From NCBI GenBank assembly GCA_030425485.1, contig JAUIAM010000016.1, positions 1 through 64,000 on the forward strand: a DNA stretch of 64,000 nt. The letters are read 5' to 3'. This document shows, in pieces, positions 51,593-64,000 of the stretch. The stretch is from Verrucomicrobiia bacterium (lineage in GTDB: Bacteria > Verrucomicrobiota > Verrucomicrobiia > Opitutales > Cerasicoccaceae). Under the pieces are notes generated by a model. That model was not told the origin of the DNA. It searched no databases and was given only the letters and a program-made list of their open reading frames with translations. The position numbers and the translations under genes are program-made. Numbering within the stretch: the stretch's first letter is position 1; the number at the start of each line of letters is the position of its first letter.

Positions 51593-52079
51593 GGGAGGTG
51601 GAAGGCTGGGGATGGGCTTTCTGGCGGGCATGGACTTGGATCGCCCGCTGGCGGTAGGCGTAGCGGGCATCGTCGGAGCGTTGCTGGCGCGAGCGGATGC
51701 CGGTGACGAAGCTCAGGTCGAGCATCGCCTTCGAAACCGCCGCCCGGGTGACGCCGCAGTGTCGGGCGATCTGTTTAAAAGTCATGCCTTCCACCGGGGA
51801 AAGTCCCAGCAACGAAGCTAGGCAGCACACGCGGATCGCGATCCCTGTGGCCGAGTGCAGTTCGCCGTCTGTCCGCAGAGCGTACTGCTCAAACAGCCAG
51901 CGGAACATTTTTACCTGCTCATGCAGCCGCTCATCTTCCGCTTGCGCGTTTTCGGACTGGTCCAGTTCCGTAGCCGGAGTCCGAAAATCCATCGCCACCG
52001 GGTGATAAACCCCGTCCGCATCCGGTTCATACCCGTAGCCCGCGCCCAACGGGTGGTTCTTGCGCGTGCCCGGGTTCAT
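51582..52079 (-). CDS. Island helix-turn-helix protein
   Basis: A 165-residue protein. The central region has a helix-turn-helix, MTFKQIARHCGVTRAAVSKAM, similar in style to the one at 45305. The N-terminus is acidic and the C-terminus basic. It lies between the AlpA-like gene (4-bp overlap) and the primase (11-bp overlap), so it likely acts in control of island replication or excision. Confidence 0.65.
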   Translation of the reverse strand: MNPGTRKNHPLGAGYGYEPDADGVYHPVAMDFRTPATELDQSENAQAEDERLHEQVKMFRWLFEQYALRTDGELHSATGIAIRVCCLASLLGLSPVEGMTFKQIARHCGVTRAAVSKAMLDLSFVTGIRSRQQRSDDARYAYRQRAIQVHARQKAHPQPSTSHEQ

Positions 52080-52342
52080 GAGCGCACCTCCCTGCTGTGA
52101 CCGGCGGTGCCGAGCGCGTTCAACTGCGGATTATTACGCAGGTCCAGTCGGGGCCTGCGGGCCAGAAAAGCCTCCAACTGGTCCTGCCGGAAGCGCCGGA
52201 GGCGTCCCAGATAAAAATGCGGCAACCCGGCTTTGCACAGGTTCGCCACATGGCGTTTGGAGCAGCGTAGGTACGCTGCCACGTCGTCCGCCGTCCACAG
52301 TGACTGCGGACCGGCTTGATGGGCATGAGAGTTTTGGCTCAT
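52076..52342 (-). CDS. AlpA/excisionase-like DNA-binding protein
   Basis: An 88-residue protein. A MerR-like winged helix-turn-helix covers about 15-60: LWTADDVAAYLRCSKRHVAN, then GLPHFYLGRLRRFRQDQLEAF. This is the pattern of AlpA and excisionase proteins that control integrase expression and excision in satellites. It heads the minus-strand operon with the primase and is divergent from the recombinase operon. Confidence 0.82.
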   Translation of the reverse strand: MSQNSHAHQAGPQSLWTADDVAAYLRCSKRHVANLCKAGLPHFYLGRLRRFRQDQLEAFLARRPRLDLRNNPQLNALGTAGHSREVRS

Positions 52343-52503
52343 GCATCCGTGCCCGTGTCAAATGACGCCAGTCATCCGGTTCCGCTGTGGGAATATCATA
52401 TGCCGCTGATTGAGGTGGTTAGCTCCCCGCCATTTCCAATCCGGGTGGGAAATTGTGCATGCGCCACTACAACTACCCGTGTGGTTGACAGGCCTCCTAT
52501 GGC
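52343..52503. promoter_or_regulatory. Divergent control region between excision and integration operons
   Basis: A 161-bp gap between the leftward AlpA-like gene and the rightward recombinase operon. It is a likely site for both promoters and a switch operator. I see no strong palindrome or promoter pair by eye. Confidence 0.35.
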
Positions 52504-52683
52504 ATGAAGTCACCCCGGATCTACGGCCATGTTTCGGAACTCACGCCCGAGGAGCGTTTTTTGGAAATCCGTGACCTTTTCCTCGGGGCGCTCCGGCGTC
52601 TCCACGCCGAAGGAAAATTATCTCAAATCCCTCATAATAAGCTGGATATAGAACCGAAAGAGAGCGTCCATGCGTCCCGTTGA
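52504..52683 (+). CDS. Small protein of the recombinase operon (59 aa)
   Basis: ATG at 52504 to TGA at 52681-52683. The sequence MKSPRIYGHVSELTPEERFL then EIRDLFLGALRRLHAEGKLS is charged and helical with good codon use. It lies 31 bp before the DUF2924 gene. Similar small genes often precede DUF2924-recombinase pairs, to my knowledge, but no function is established. Confidence 0.6.
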   Translation: MKSPRIYGHVSELTPEERFLEIRDLFLGALRRLHAEGKLSQIPHNKLDIEPKESVHASR

Positions 52684-52714
52684 TTAACGCTAACCCCTTG
52701 AAGGAGAAGGAACT

Positions 52715-53224
52715 ATGAACGCAAAAACAAGAGACGCAATCGCCGCGCTGGAGGACATGAGCGTGGGCCAGTTGCGGGAACGCTACCTGGAGGTGTTCGG
52801 GGAAATCGCCCGCACCCGTAACAAGCAGTTTCTGCGCAAACGGGTGGCTTGGCGCATTCAGGCGTTGGCCGAGGGCGACCTTTCGGCCCGCGCCCGCCGC
52901 CGGGCCGAAGAGATAGCCAACGATGCCGACCTGCGTATCCGAGCCCCGCGCCAAGTGACCACTACGTTGGAACCGGAACGCATGGTGACGGCCACCGTCC
53001 AGCCGGGGCGCGACCCGCGCCTGCCGATACCCGGCACCGTATTGAAACGCAAATACAAGGGGCAGATCATTCGGGCGATGGTGCTCGACAACGGCTTCGA
53101 GTATGGCGGCGAGGTTTTCGAGTCCCTCTCCGCGCTCGCCACCCACATCACCGGCACGCGCTGGAACGGCTTCCAGTTCTTTGGGATCAATCTCAATCGA
53201 AAGGGAGGTTCCCATGAAGGCTGA
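52715..53224 (+). CDS. DUF2924 protein, recombinase partner
   Basis: A 169-residue protein with GAAGGAGAAGGAA upstream as a good ribosome site. The N-terminal helical part (LRERYLEVFGEIARTRNKQF, LRKRVAWRIQ) and the C-terminal part (GTVLKRKYKGQIIRAMVLDN, FESLSALATHITGTRWNGFQFFG) match DUF2924, a family found next to large serine recombinases in phages and islands. It overlaps the recombinase start by 11 bp. Its role may be as a recombination directionality or accessory factor, which is inference. Confidence 0.88.
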   Translation: MNAKTRDAIAALEDMSVGQLRERYLEVFGEIARTRNKQFLRKRVAWRIQALAEGDLSARARRRAEEIANDADLRIRAPRQVTTTLEPERMVTATVQPGRDPRLPIPGTVLKRKYKGQIIRAMVLDNGFEYGGEVFESLSALATHITGTRWNGFQFFGINLNRKGGSHEG

Positions 53225-54551
53225 GAGCGCCACCACGAAGCTGGTGCGCTGCGCGATCTATACGCGCAAGTCGGTCACCGAGGGGCTGGATCAGGAGTTC
53301 AACACGCTCGATGCCCAGCGCGAAGCCGCCGAGGCTTTCATCGCCAGCCAGCGCCACGAGGGCTGGGTGGCCCTGCCGGAAGAGTTCAGCGACGGCGGTT
53401 TCACGGGGGCCAATATTGATCGTCCCGGCATCCAGAAACTGCTCCGAGCCGTCGAGAGCAATGAGGTGGACTGCATAGTGGTTTACAAAATTGACCGTCT
53501 TTCCCGCAGCTTGCTGGACTTCGCCCGCATCATCGAGCTTCTCGAGAAGCACAATTGCTCTTTCGTGTCGGTGACGCAGCAGTTCAATACCAAGAACTCG
53601 ATGGGGCGGCTGACGCTCAACATCCTGCTTTCCTTCGCCCAATTCGAGCGCGAGATCATTGCCGAGCGCACCCGCGATAAGATTGTTGCCGCCCGCAAGA
53701 AGGGCAAATGGACCGGGGGCTACCCGGTGCTCGGCTACGACATCGGCAAGGGCAAGAAGCTCGCGTTGAACCCCGCCGAGGCCGAAATTGTTCGTGACAT
53801 CTACGAGTTGTATATCCGGCACGAGGCGGTCTTGCCCGTGGTGCAGGCCTGCCGCCAGAACGGTTGGCTGACCAAGGCCTGGATTTCTGGCAGTGGCCGC
53901 AGGATGGGCGGTCAGCCCTTCAACAAGCCCCGCCTCTACAGCCTGCTGACCAACCCGCTTTACTTGGGCAAGATCCGGGCGGGAAGTGCGCTGACAGAGG
54001 GCGAGCACCCGGCGATTATCGACGAGGGGGTCTTTGCCAAGGTGCGGTCCCTGCTGGACCGCAACCGGCGCAGTCGGGGCGGCAATGTCCGCAACAAGCA
54101 TGGGGCGCTTCTGAAGGGCCTGCTTTACGACGCCAAGACCGGTTACGCCATGGCCCACACCTTTACCAAGAAGGGCAACCGCCTCTACCGCTACTATGTC
54201 AGTACGCAGGCGGCGAAAGAAGGCTGGGAGACTTGCCCGGGGGCGTCTTTCCCCGCCAGCGAAATCGAATCCTTCGTTGTGGAGAATATTCGCCAGATGG
54301 GTAAAGACCCCGAGTTGCAGCGGGCAGTGCTGGAGGAAACGGATACCTTCGACCAGCCCGCCCAGAGGGAGGAATTACTCGCCGCGATGGCGAGCTTCGA
54401 TCCCTGCTGGAACGAGATGGCTCCCCGTGAGCGCACGCGACTCGTCGAATTGGTCATTGAGAAGATATTGGTGGATTCGGAGGCGGGGAAGCTGCTCATC
54501 CAGTTCCGGCCCTCGGGTATCCGAACCCTGTTGAATGAAGGCAAATCATGA
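53214..54551 (+). CDS. Large serine recombinase (site-specific integrase)
   Basis: A 445-residue recombinase. The ATG at 53214 follows an AAGGGAGG ribosome site. Catalytic Ser20 is in IYTRKS, followed by the resolvase core (DCIVVYKIDRLSRSLLDFAR, RLTLNILLSFAQFEREIIAERT). The Recombinase domain is at about 165-260, and a truncated zinc-ribbon/coiled region follows. It is somewhat short for the family. It should cut and join attP and attB to insert or excise the island. Confidence 0.93.
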   Translation: MKAESATTKLVRCAIYTRKSVTEGLDQEFNTLDAQREAAEAFIASQRHEGWVALPEEFSDGGFTGANIDRPGIQKLLRAVESNEVDCIVVYKIDRLSRSLLDFARIIELLEKHNCSFVSVTQQFNTKNSMGRLTLNILLSFAQFEREIIAERTRDKIVAARKKGKWTGGYPVLGYDIGKGKKLALNPAEAEIVRDIYELYIRHEAVLPVVQACRQNGWLTKAWISGSGRRMGGQPFNKPRLYSLLTNPLYLGKIRAGSALTEGEHPAIIDEGVFAKVRSLLDRNRRSRGGNVRNKHGALLKGLLYDAKTGYAMAHTFTKKGNRLYRYYVSTQAAKEGWETCPGASFPASEIESFVVENIRQMGKDPELQRAVLEETDTFDQPAQREELLAAMASFDPCWNEMAPRERTRLVELVIEKILVDSEAGKLLIQFRPSGIRTLLNEGKS

Positions 54552-54937
54552 GCACACTGGTTTTGGATTTTCACTGCCGCACCTCGGACAAGGGGCGGAT
54601 TCGCATGAAGCGCGGCAAGGCCCCTGCCCCGGTCGAGGCTGGCAGCATGCCCCGCATTACCCGCCTGATGGCTCTAGCCATCCGCTTCGACCGCCTCCTG
54701 CGCGATGGGGGAGTGAAGGATTACGCCGAACTGGCCCGCCTCGGCCATGTCACCCGCGCCCGCATGTCGCAGATTATGGGCCTGCTCAACCTCGCCCCGG
54801 ATATCCAAGAGGAAATCCTCTTCCTCCCGAAGACCGTCAAAGGCCGCGACCCCATCAGCGCCCGGGAGGTGATCCAGATCGCCACACTTGAGGACTGGCG
54901 GGAGCAGCGACGGAAATGGAAGACATCGTTTCTCTGA
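54548..54937 (+). CDS. Recombinase-operon helix-turn-helix protein (KorB/ParB-like HTH)
   Basis: A 129-residue protein overlapping the recombinase stop by 4 bp (ATGA). The middle has KDYAELARLGHVTRARMSQI, then LNLAPDIQEEILFLP, like the helix-turn-helix of ParB/KorB-type proteins. Such genes are often third in DUF2924-recombinase operons. It may bind near the attachment site. Confidence 0.7.
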   Translation: MSTLVLDFHCRTSDKGRIRMKRGKAPAPVEAGSMPRITRLMALAIRFDRLLRDGGVKDYAELARLGHVTRARMSQIMGLLNLAPDIQEEILFLPKTVKGRDPISAREVIQIATLEDWREQRRKWKTSFL

Positions 54938-55136
54938 AAAAACAAAAACGTGAATTTGATTTTTGGCGTTAAAGTGAGCACGTGACCTCAACTTTATTAT
55001 TGAGACGGTGCTCTCATCTGTTCTTGACTTAGCTCAATACTCGTGAAGTTGATTAATAAATAGGATATGTATCTTTTTTGGCCACCTCTAGTAGGATTGA
55101 CTGGACAAACCGACAACGATCAGGCAGTAGTTAATC
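54938..55136. promoter_or_regulatory. A+T-rich junction between recombinase operon and BREX
   Basis: About 200 bp with sharply lower G+C than both sides. It probably holds the promoter of the BREX operon. It is also a plausible place for one attachment site, since att sites commonly flank the recombinase gene. No exact element could be assigned by eye. Confidence 0.4.
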
Positions 55137-55331
55137 ATGGAAGATCGTTGGTTGTCTGTGGACGAAATTGCACAATATCTAGGTGTTCAACCTGATACAA
55201 TTTACAAGTGGGTGAGTAGAAAGCAGATGCCAGTGCATAAACTTGGCAGGCTTTTGAAATTCAAAGCTACTGAAGTCGATGAATGGATTCACTCTGGAGG
55301 TGCAGCTGAACGGTCAAACACCGATCAATAA
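55137..55331 (+). CDS. Excisionase-type helix-turn-helix protein at head of BREX operon
   Basis: A 64-residue protein. WLSVDEIAQYLGVQPDTIYK then WVSRKQMPVHKLGRLLKFKA is the MerR/excisionase winged helix. Codon use is A+T-richer than in the genes after it. It lies 12 bp before brxF, so it probably belongs to the BREX operon as a regulator. It is not the WYL-type BrxR. Confidence 0.75.
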   Translation: MEDRWLSVDEIAQYLGVQPDTIYKWVSRKQMPVHKLGRLLKFKATEVDEWIHSGGAAERSNTDQ

Positions 55332-55343
55332 TCAGGGGATTCC

Positions 55344-59587
<4,244 letters not shown>

Positions 59588-59638
59588 GAGTGACTAAATG
59601 AGTGGCCAAGCTGAGAAACAAGACACTAGCCAAGGATT

Positions 59639-62452
59639 ATGAAGATGAATGAAAACAGTTTGTTCGACTCGCTGCTTGAAGAGCCGCAGAAGTCCTCCGG
59701 CCCGGTGACTTGTCTCGGCATGTCCTTCGAGAATGATGAGGCCCGCCGCGCCCACTTTACCGAGGAGCTGCGCAAGAAGCTGCAGAACCCGGAATTCCGC
59801 AAGATCGAAGGCTTTCCCATTGGCAGCGACGAGGACATCCTGAACCTGAGCGATCCGCCGTACTACACCGCCTGCCCGAACCCGTGGATTGCTGACTTCA
59901 TCGCCGAGTGGGAGGCGCAGAAGCCGGAACAGCCTGAAGGCTATCACTACCACCGTGAGCCATTTGCGGCCGATGTAAGTGAGGGGAAAAGCGATCCGGT
60001 TTACAACGCGCACTCCTACCATACCAAGGTGCCGCACAAGGCCATCATGAGGTACATCCTTCATTATACGCAGCCGGGGGATATCGTGTTCGACGGGTTC
60101 TGTGGGACTGGCATGACCGGTGTGGCTGCGCAGATGTGTGGCGACCGCGAAGTGGTCATGTCTCTCGGTTATCAGGTGAAACCGGATGGGACCATTTTGC
60201 AGGAAGGTGCTGATGAGAACGGTAGAAAAGTCTGGGTCCCTTTTTCGAAAATAGGCGCACGCCATGCGGTATTAAATGACTTGTCACCCGCAGCTACCTT
60301 TATCGCACACAACTACAATCGACCGGTCGATAGGCTTGAATTTGAGAAGACGGCAAAAAAAATCGTTAGAGAAGTAAAAGACGAATGCGGATGGATGTTT
60401 GAAACACTCCATACTGATGGGAAAACGATTGGCGAGGTGAAGTTAACTATTTGGAGTGATGTCCTATTATGTCCGGAATGCACGCATGAATTTGTTTTTT
60501 GGGATGTCGCGGCAGATTCTGAAAGTGGGTCTCTAAAAGAACCATTCAAATGTCCTTCGTGCGCCGTCTCTCTTACGAAAAAGAAGTGCGACAAGGCTGT
60601 AGAAACAGTTTATGACCCTGCGATTAGTCAGACAATTACTCAGAGAAAACAGAAACCTGTAAGAGTTATCTATACGGTCGGCGGGAAACGGCATGAAAAG
60701 GATCTTACGCAAAATGATTTGGACATCATATCAAAATCCCAGATAGCAACGGCTAAGTCTTGGTTTCCTGCAGATAGAATGATGGAAGGTGGGGAAACTC
60801 GGAGAAATGATTCCGATGGTATCACTCACGTTCATCATTTTTACACGAAGCGGAACTTGATTGAACTCTCTTTATTGAGAGAAAAAGTTTTTCAACATAA
60901 GACCAAATTACCAACTCTCGGTCTTTGGTTTACATCAGCTCACCCATGGGTGACGAGGCTGAGCAGACTACTGGTTTCTAATTACTTCAAAAAGAAAGGT
61001 GGCGTTGTAGCCCCTACGTTGCAAGGCACCCTCTATGTTAGCTCGATGTATGCTGAAACTAATGCCGCTGATCGCTTTGAGCTTCGCATCAATTCCTGTC
61101 CATATACAGGATTCGGCGGCGACGTTGCTGTACTAACGTCCTCTACGTCTGACACTAGAATTCCTGACAACAGTGTTGATTACCTATTTCTTGACCCACC
61201 ATTCGGCGCAAACATTGCTTATTCGGAATTGAACTATCTCTGGGAATCATGGCTCCGCGTAACAACAGCTATTGAAGCGGAGGCAATAGAAAATAGACCT
61301 CACAATAAGTCGCTTACTGATTACCTCCACTTGATCCAGGAGTGCTTTACGGAATGCTATCGTGTGCTTAAGCCAGGCAGGTGGATCACTGTAGAATTTT
61401 CTAATACCAGAGCGTCGGTATGGAACGCCATACAAACAGCCATTAGTGACGCTGGTTTTGTGGTGGCCAACGTTTCCATACTCGAAAAGTCACATAAAGG
61501 TTTTCGAGCGGTTACGACACCAACTGCCGTCAAAGAAGATTTGGCAATTTCCGCCTACAAACCCAATGGCGGCTTTGAAGAGCGTTTCCAGAAGGAGGCG
61601 CAAACCGAAGAAGGTGTATGGGATTTTGTCCGCACGCACTTGAAGTACCTGCCGGTCACAAAGCAGCAAGGAGCCTTGCTGCAATTCGTCCCGGAACGTG
61701 ATCCCCGCATCCTGTTCGATCAGATGGTGGCCTACTACGTCCGCAAAGGCTACCCCGTGCCGATCTCCAGCCAGGAGTTCCAAATCGGGCTGTCGCAACG
61801 TTTCATCGAGCGTGACGGCATGTTTTTCCTGCCGGATCAGGTCGCGGAATATGATCGCAAGAAAAGCATTTCAGGTCCTTCCGCTGAAGCAGAATTGTTC
61901 GTTTCAGACGAGTCATCAGCGATACATTGGCTTAGGAGGCTATTACGCAAGCCGCAGACATTCTCTGATGTGAATCCACAGTTTATGCAACGGTTGGGCG
62001 GTTGGAATAAGAACGAAGCCCAACTCGATCTACGCGAATTACTGAATCAGAACTTCCTCTGCTTCGATGGCAAAAGCCCTGTGCCTGAGCAGATTCACGC
62101 TTACCTCTCTTCTAACTGGAAAGAACTGCGCAATCTTCCCAAGGATGATCCGATCTTGGTCGCCAAGGCTCGCGACCGCTGGTACGTTCCTGACCCCAGT
62201 AAGGCTGGCGATCTGGAGAAGTTGCGCGACAAGGCCCTGCTCAGGGAGTTTGAGGGATACAAAGAGGCCAAAAAGAAACTGAAGATCTTTCGTTTAGAAG
62301 CTGTTCGTGCCGGATTCAAGAAAGCCTGGCAGGAACGCGACTACGCCGTCATCGTCGCTGTGGCGGAAAAAATACCTAACAACGTCCTGGAAGAAGACCC
62401 CAAGCTGCTCATGTGGTACGACCAGGCAGTAACAAGAATGGGGGGCGAATAA
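59639..62452 (+). CDS. pglXI: BREX type III DNA methyltransferase PglXI
   Basis: A 937-residue methylase. SAM-binding motif I is FDGFCGTGMTG near residue 150 and catalytic motif IV is FLDPPFGANI near 519, an N-methyltransferase type. Another DPPYYTACPNPW motif lies near residue 77. Between them is a zinc ribbon (CPECTHEF ... CPSCA, about 280-318). It should modify host DNA at the BREX site as the self mark. The central part (DNA about 60180-61600) is clearly more A+T-rich than both ends, suggesting a swapped segment. Confidence 0.88.
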   Translation: MKMNENSLFDSLLEEPQKSSGPVTCLGMSFENDEARRAHFTEELRKKLQNPEFRKIEGFPIGSDEDILNLSDPPYYTACPNPWIADFIAEWEAQKPEQPEGYHYHREPFAADVSEGKSDPVYNAHSYHTKVPHKAIMRYILHYTQPGDIVFDGFCGTGMTGVAAQMCGDREVVMSLGYQVKPDGTILQEGADENGRKVWVPFSKIGARHAVLNDLSPAATFIAHNYNRPVDRLEFEKTAKKIVREVKDECGWMFETLHTDGKTIGEVKLTIWSDVLLCPECTHEFVFWDVAADSESGSLKEPFKCPSCAVSLTKKKCDKAVETVYDPAISQTITQRKQKPVRVIYTVGGKRHEKDLTQNDLDIISKSQIATAKSWFPADRMMEGGETRRNDSDGITHVHHFYTKRNLIELSLLREKVFQHKTKLPTLGLWFTSAHPWVTRLSRLLVSNYFKKKGGVVAPTLQGTLYVSSMYAETNAADRFELRINSCPYTGFGGDVAVLTSSTSDTRIPDNSVDYLFLDPPFGANIAYSELNYLWESWLRVTTAIEAEAIENRPHNKSLTDYLHLIQECFTECYRVLKPGRWITVEFSNTRASVWNAIQTAISDAGFVVANVSILEKSHKGFRAVTTPTAVKEDLAISAYKPNGGFEERFQKEAQTEEGVWDFVRTHLKYLPVTKQQGALLQFVPERDPRILFDQMVAYYVRKGYPVPISSQEFQIGLSQRFIERDGMFFLPDQVAEYDRKKSISGPSAEAELFVSDESSAIHWLRRLLRKPQTFSDVNPQFMQRLGGWNKNEAQLDLRELLNQNFLCFDGKSPVPEQIHAYLSSNWKELRNLPKDDPILVAKARDRWYVPDPSKAGDLEKLRDKALLREFEGYKEAKKKLKIFRLEAVRAGFKKAWQERDYAVIVAVAEKIPNNVLEEDPKLLMWYDQAVTRMGGE

Positions 62453-62454
62453 TC

Positions 62455-64000
62455 ATGATCACCAAATGGAAGGTCTCGAACTTTAAATCAATTCAAGAGG
62501 GTACTCCTGAAATTGATCTTGGCCCGCTCACGATATTCGCAGGCGCAAACAGCAGCGGGAAGAGCACATTTATCCAGTCCATTCTTCTTATTGCGCAGAC
62601 CTTGTCGCATAAGGTTGGGTCACGGTCTGTTGTGTTGAATGGTGCGTTCACCAGCTTGGGTCAGTTTGACGATTTGAAATCAAATGCTGGGCTATCAGAT
62701 CAGATTACCATCAAATGTACCTGTCGGCCTCTTTCAGATCAGGACGCTGCAATAGGCAGGCGGTCTCAGTTTGCGCCTCGTGGTGCTATCTACTATGGGC
62801 TGCGCACCAATCAGCTTCAGGAAATCGCTTGTGAGATTTCGTTCGACGCTGATGCTTCGAGCTCCCAGCGTGATTTGTTCCAAATCCAACCTCGGCTTTT
62901 TGCAACCCAGTTGTCCTGCATATCCAGAGACGAGGAAAACGTGGATCAGAAAGCCGATATATCGATCCATCATTCCACCAAGGCCATCTCCGAAATTGAA
63001 GGTGCTGACAGCACCAGTGAAATTGACGATCAGCTACGCGCCAGTTTGGCTTACGCTGTTGAGCTGGACGATGGCTCCATGGCGGAGGTGAAGGATGAAT
63101 TTCGCTCGGCCAAGCCAATCGGCTGCATGCTTCGACACTTTCTTCCCGAGAGAATTGTTTACGCTATCGATACCATCGAAGAGGACGCAAACGCCATCGC
63201 CATGGCTCTTCAGGATGATGACCGTCGACGTATGGGCTATCGACGCAGTGCCGTCAGAGATATTGTTCTTTCAGAGAGTATCCTTGATGTGTTGCGTGAA
63301 GTACTTGCGGGTACAATCGACTTCGACCGTGTTTTCATGGACGAGCCTCGACAGCAGTCATTATTCGGCTCCGAGGCGAATACACTTACATTCAGGTCTT
63401 GGTATGAAAGGTTGCGGAGCCTCCCGCGCAGGGAATACCTCAAGGTTCAGCAGGCCTTGCGTGAATGCGAGGATCTTTTCGGTCGCATCCACGAGGCCAT
63501 GAAGGCAACAACGCCAGAGAATTCAGAGACTCATGCTTTCATCCCAACCCGGCCACCTCGCTTGATAATGGAGGCTACCTGGTACCTGGATAATTTCTTC
63601 GCCTCGTCTTTAAAATACCTCGGCCCATTAAGGGATGCTCCCAAACCGCTGTATCCGCTCGCGCCAGCAGCGGACCCACATGACGTAGGCTTACGCGGAG
63701 AGCATACTGCATCCATTCTCGAACTGCACAAGAGCAAGAAGATACGCTACATCCCGTCGGTAAACTTCAAAGACCCGGTAATTGACCGCAAGACCGTTAC
63801 CCGGACACTCGAAGCAGCGGTTATCGATTGGCTCCAATATCTGGGAGTCGCCAGCTCAGTCAAAAGCCGAGACCAGGGTAAATTGGGGCACGAACTGAAG
63901 GTGGGCCTTGTCAATTCGGATAGCACGCATGACCTCACGCATGTGGGCGTGGGTGTCAGTCAGGTTCTGCCAATCCTCGTCATGTGTCTTCTCGCCGACA
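62455..64000 (+). CDS. SMC/OLD-like AAA ATPase (DUF3696-like), truncated by window end
   Basis: An open frame from ATG at 62455 runs past the window end (at least 515 residues). The N-terminus MITKWKVSNFKSIQEGTPEI and Walker A GANSSGKST at 30-38 are the ABC/SMC-type ATPase used by OLD- and DUF3696-type defence proteins. An ABC signature-like stretch is LTHVGVGVSQVLPILVMCLL near the end. The ATG is 3 bp after the pglXI stop, so it is in the BREX operon. Whether a nuclease domain follows cannot be seen. Confidence 0.85.
   Translation, partial: MITKWKVSNFKSIQEGTPEIDLGPLTIFAGANSSGKSTFIQSILLIAQTLSHKVGSRSVVLNGAFTSLGQFDDLKSNAGLSDQITIKCTCRPLSDQDAAIGRRSQFAPRGAIYYGLRTNQLQEIACEISFDADASSSQRDLFQIQPRLFATQLSCISRDEENVDQKADISIHHSTKAISEIEGADSTSEIDDQLRASLAYAVELDDGSMAEVKDEFRSAKPIGCMLRHFLPERIVYAIDTIEEDANAIAMALQDDDRRRMGYRRSAVRDIVLSESILDVLREVLAGTIDFDRVFMDEPRQQSLFGSEANTLTFRSWYERLRSLPRREYLKVQQALRECEDLFGRIHEAMKATTPENSETHAFIPTRPPRLIMEATWYLDNFFASSLKYLGPLRDAPKPLYPLAPAADPHDVGLRGEHTASILELHKSKKIRYIPSVNFKDPVIDRKTVTRTLEAAVIDWLQYLGVASSVKSRDQGKLGHELKVGLVNSDSTHDLTHVGVGVSQVLPILVMCLLAD

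Noticed and set aside
40008-54937. Complete prophage
   Set aside because: No gene for capsid, portal, protease, tail, lysis or large terminase can be found on either strand in this stretch.

Overview
The window looks like a chromosome segment from a Verrucomicrobiota bacterium, most likely class Opitutae and probably marine. This rests on H-X9-DG-type pseudopilins paired with secreted carbohydrate-active proteins, a PEP-CTERM-like protein, a sulfatase/glycosidase cluster, weak Shine-Dalgarno sites and fairly high G+C in the core genes. The assignment is inferred from gene content; no rRNA gene is present.

Layout. 1-3.2 kb: a truncated minus-strand gene, a divergent AraC regulator, an orphan pseudopilin and a secreted beta-sandwich protein. 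3.2-15.4 kb: a minus-strand block with a large hybrid histidine kinase, a UGT-like glycosyltransferase, a TPR protein, a PP2C phosphatase, a DinG-type helicase, a GAF histidine kinase and GlnD. 15.5-23.4 kb, mostly plus strand: pyroglutamyl peptidase, VapBC, valyl-tRNA synthetase, RidA, a TVP38-type membrane protein (minus strand), a HicB-like orphan and SthA. 23.4-26.7 kb: the conserved minus-strand group rplY-pth-rpsF-ssb with two downstream genes, then tRNA-Asn. 27.0-39.1 kb: a visibly more A+T-rich catabolic locus with a PEP-CTERM-like protein, pseudopilin, secreted clan-A glycoside hydrolase, sulfatase, LacI and AraC regulators, FAD oxidoreductase, GPH-type sugar symporter and GH130 mannosylglucose phosphorylase. 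40.0-54.9 kb: a G+C-rich mobile island with Sak4-like ATPase, SSB-like protein, helicase, primase-helicase, terminase small subunit, Fic-MerR, P4/D5-type primase, AlpA-like protein, DUF2924 and a large serine recombinase. It has no capsid, portal, tail or large-terminase gene, so it resembles a phage satellite more than a prophage. 55.1-64.0 kb: the start of a type III BREX anti-phage system (HTH, brxF, brxC, pglXI), followed by an SMC-like AAA ATPase that runs off the end.

How the genes work together. The 27-39 kb locus reads as a sulfated, mannose-containing glycan pathway: extracellular cleavage, GPH-type uptake, then cytoplasmic desulfation and phosphorolysis. The satellite-like island and BREX lie side by side behind one recombinase module and may travel together.

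The most unusual signal is a family of short-hairpin arrays. Each array is three to seven consecutive small palindromes with loops mostly of 2-5 nt. They occur between genes and twice in frame inside the essential valS gene, where a third, unrelated repeat also sits. This looks like a palindromic element that can be tolerated as protein sequence.
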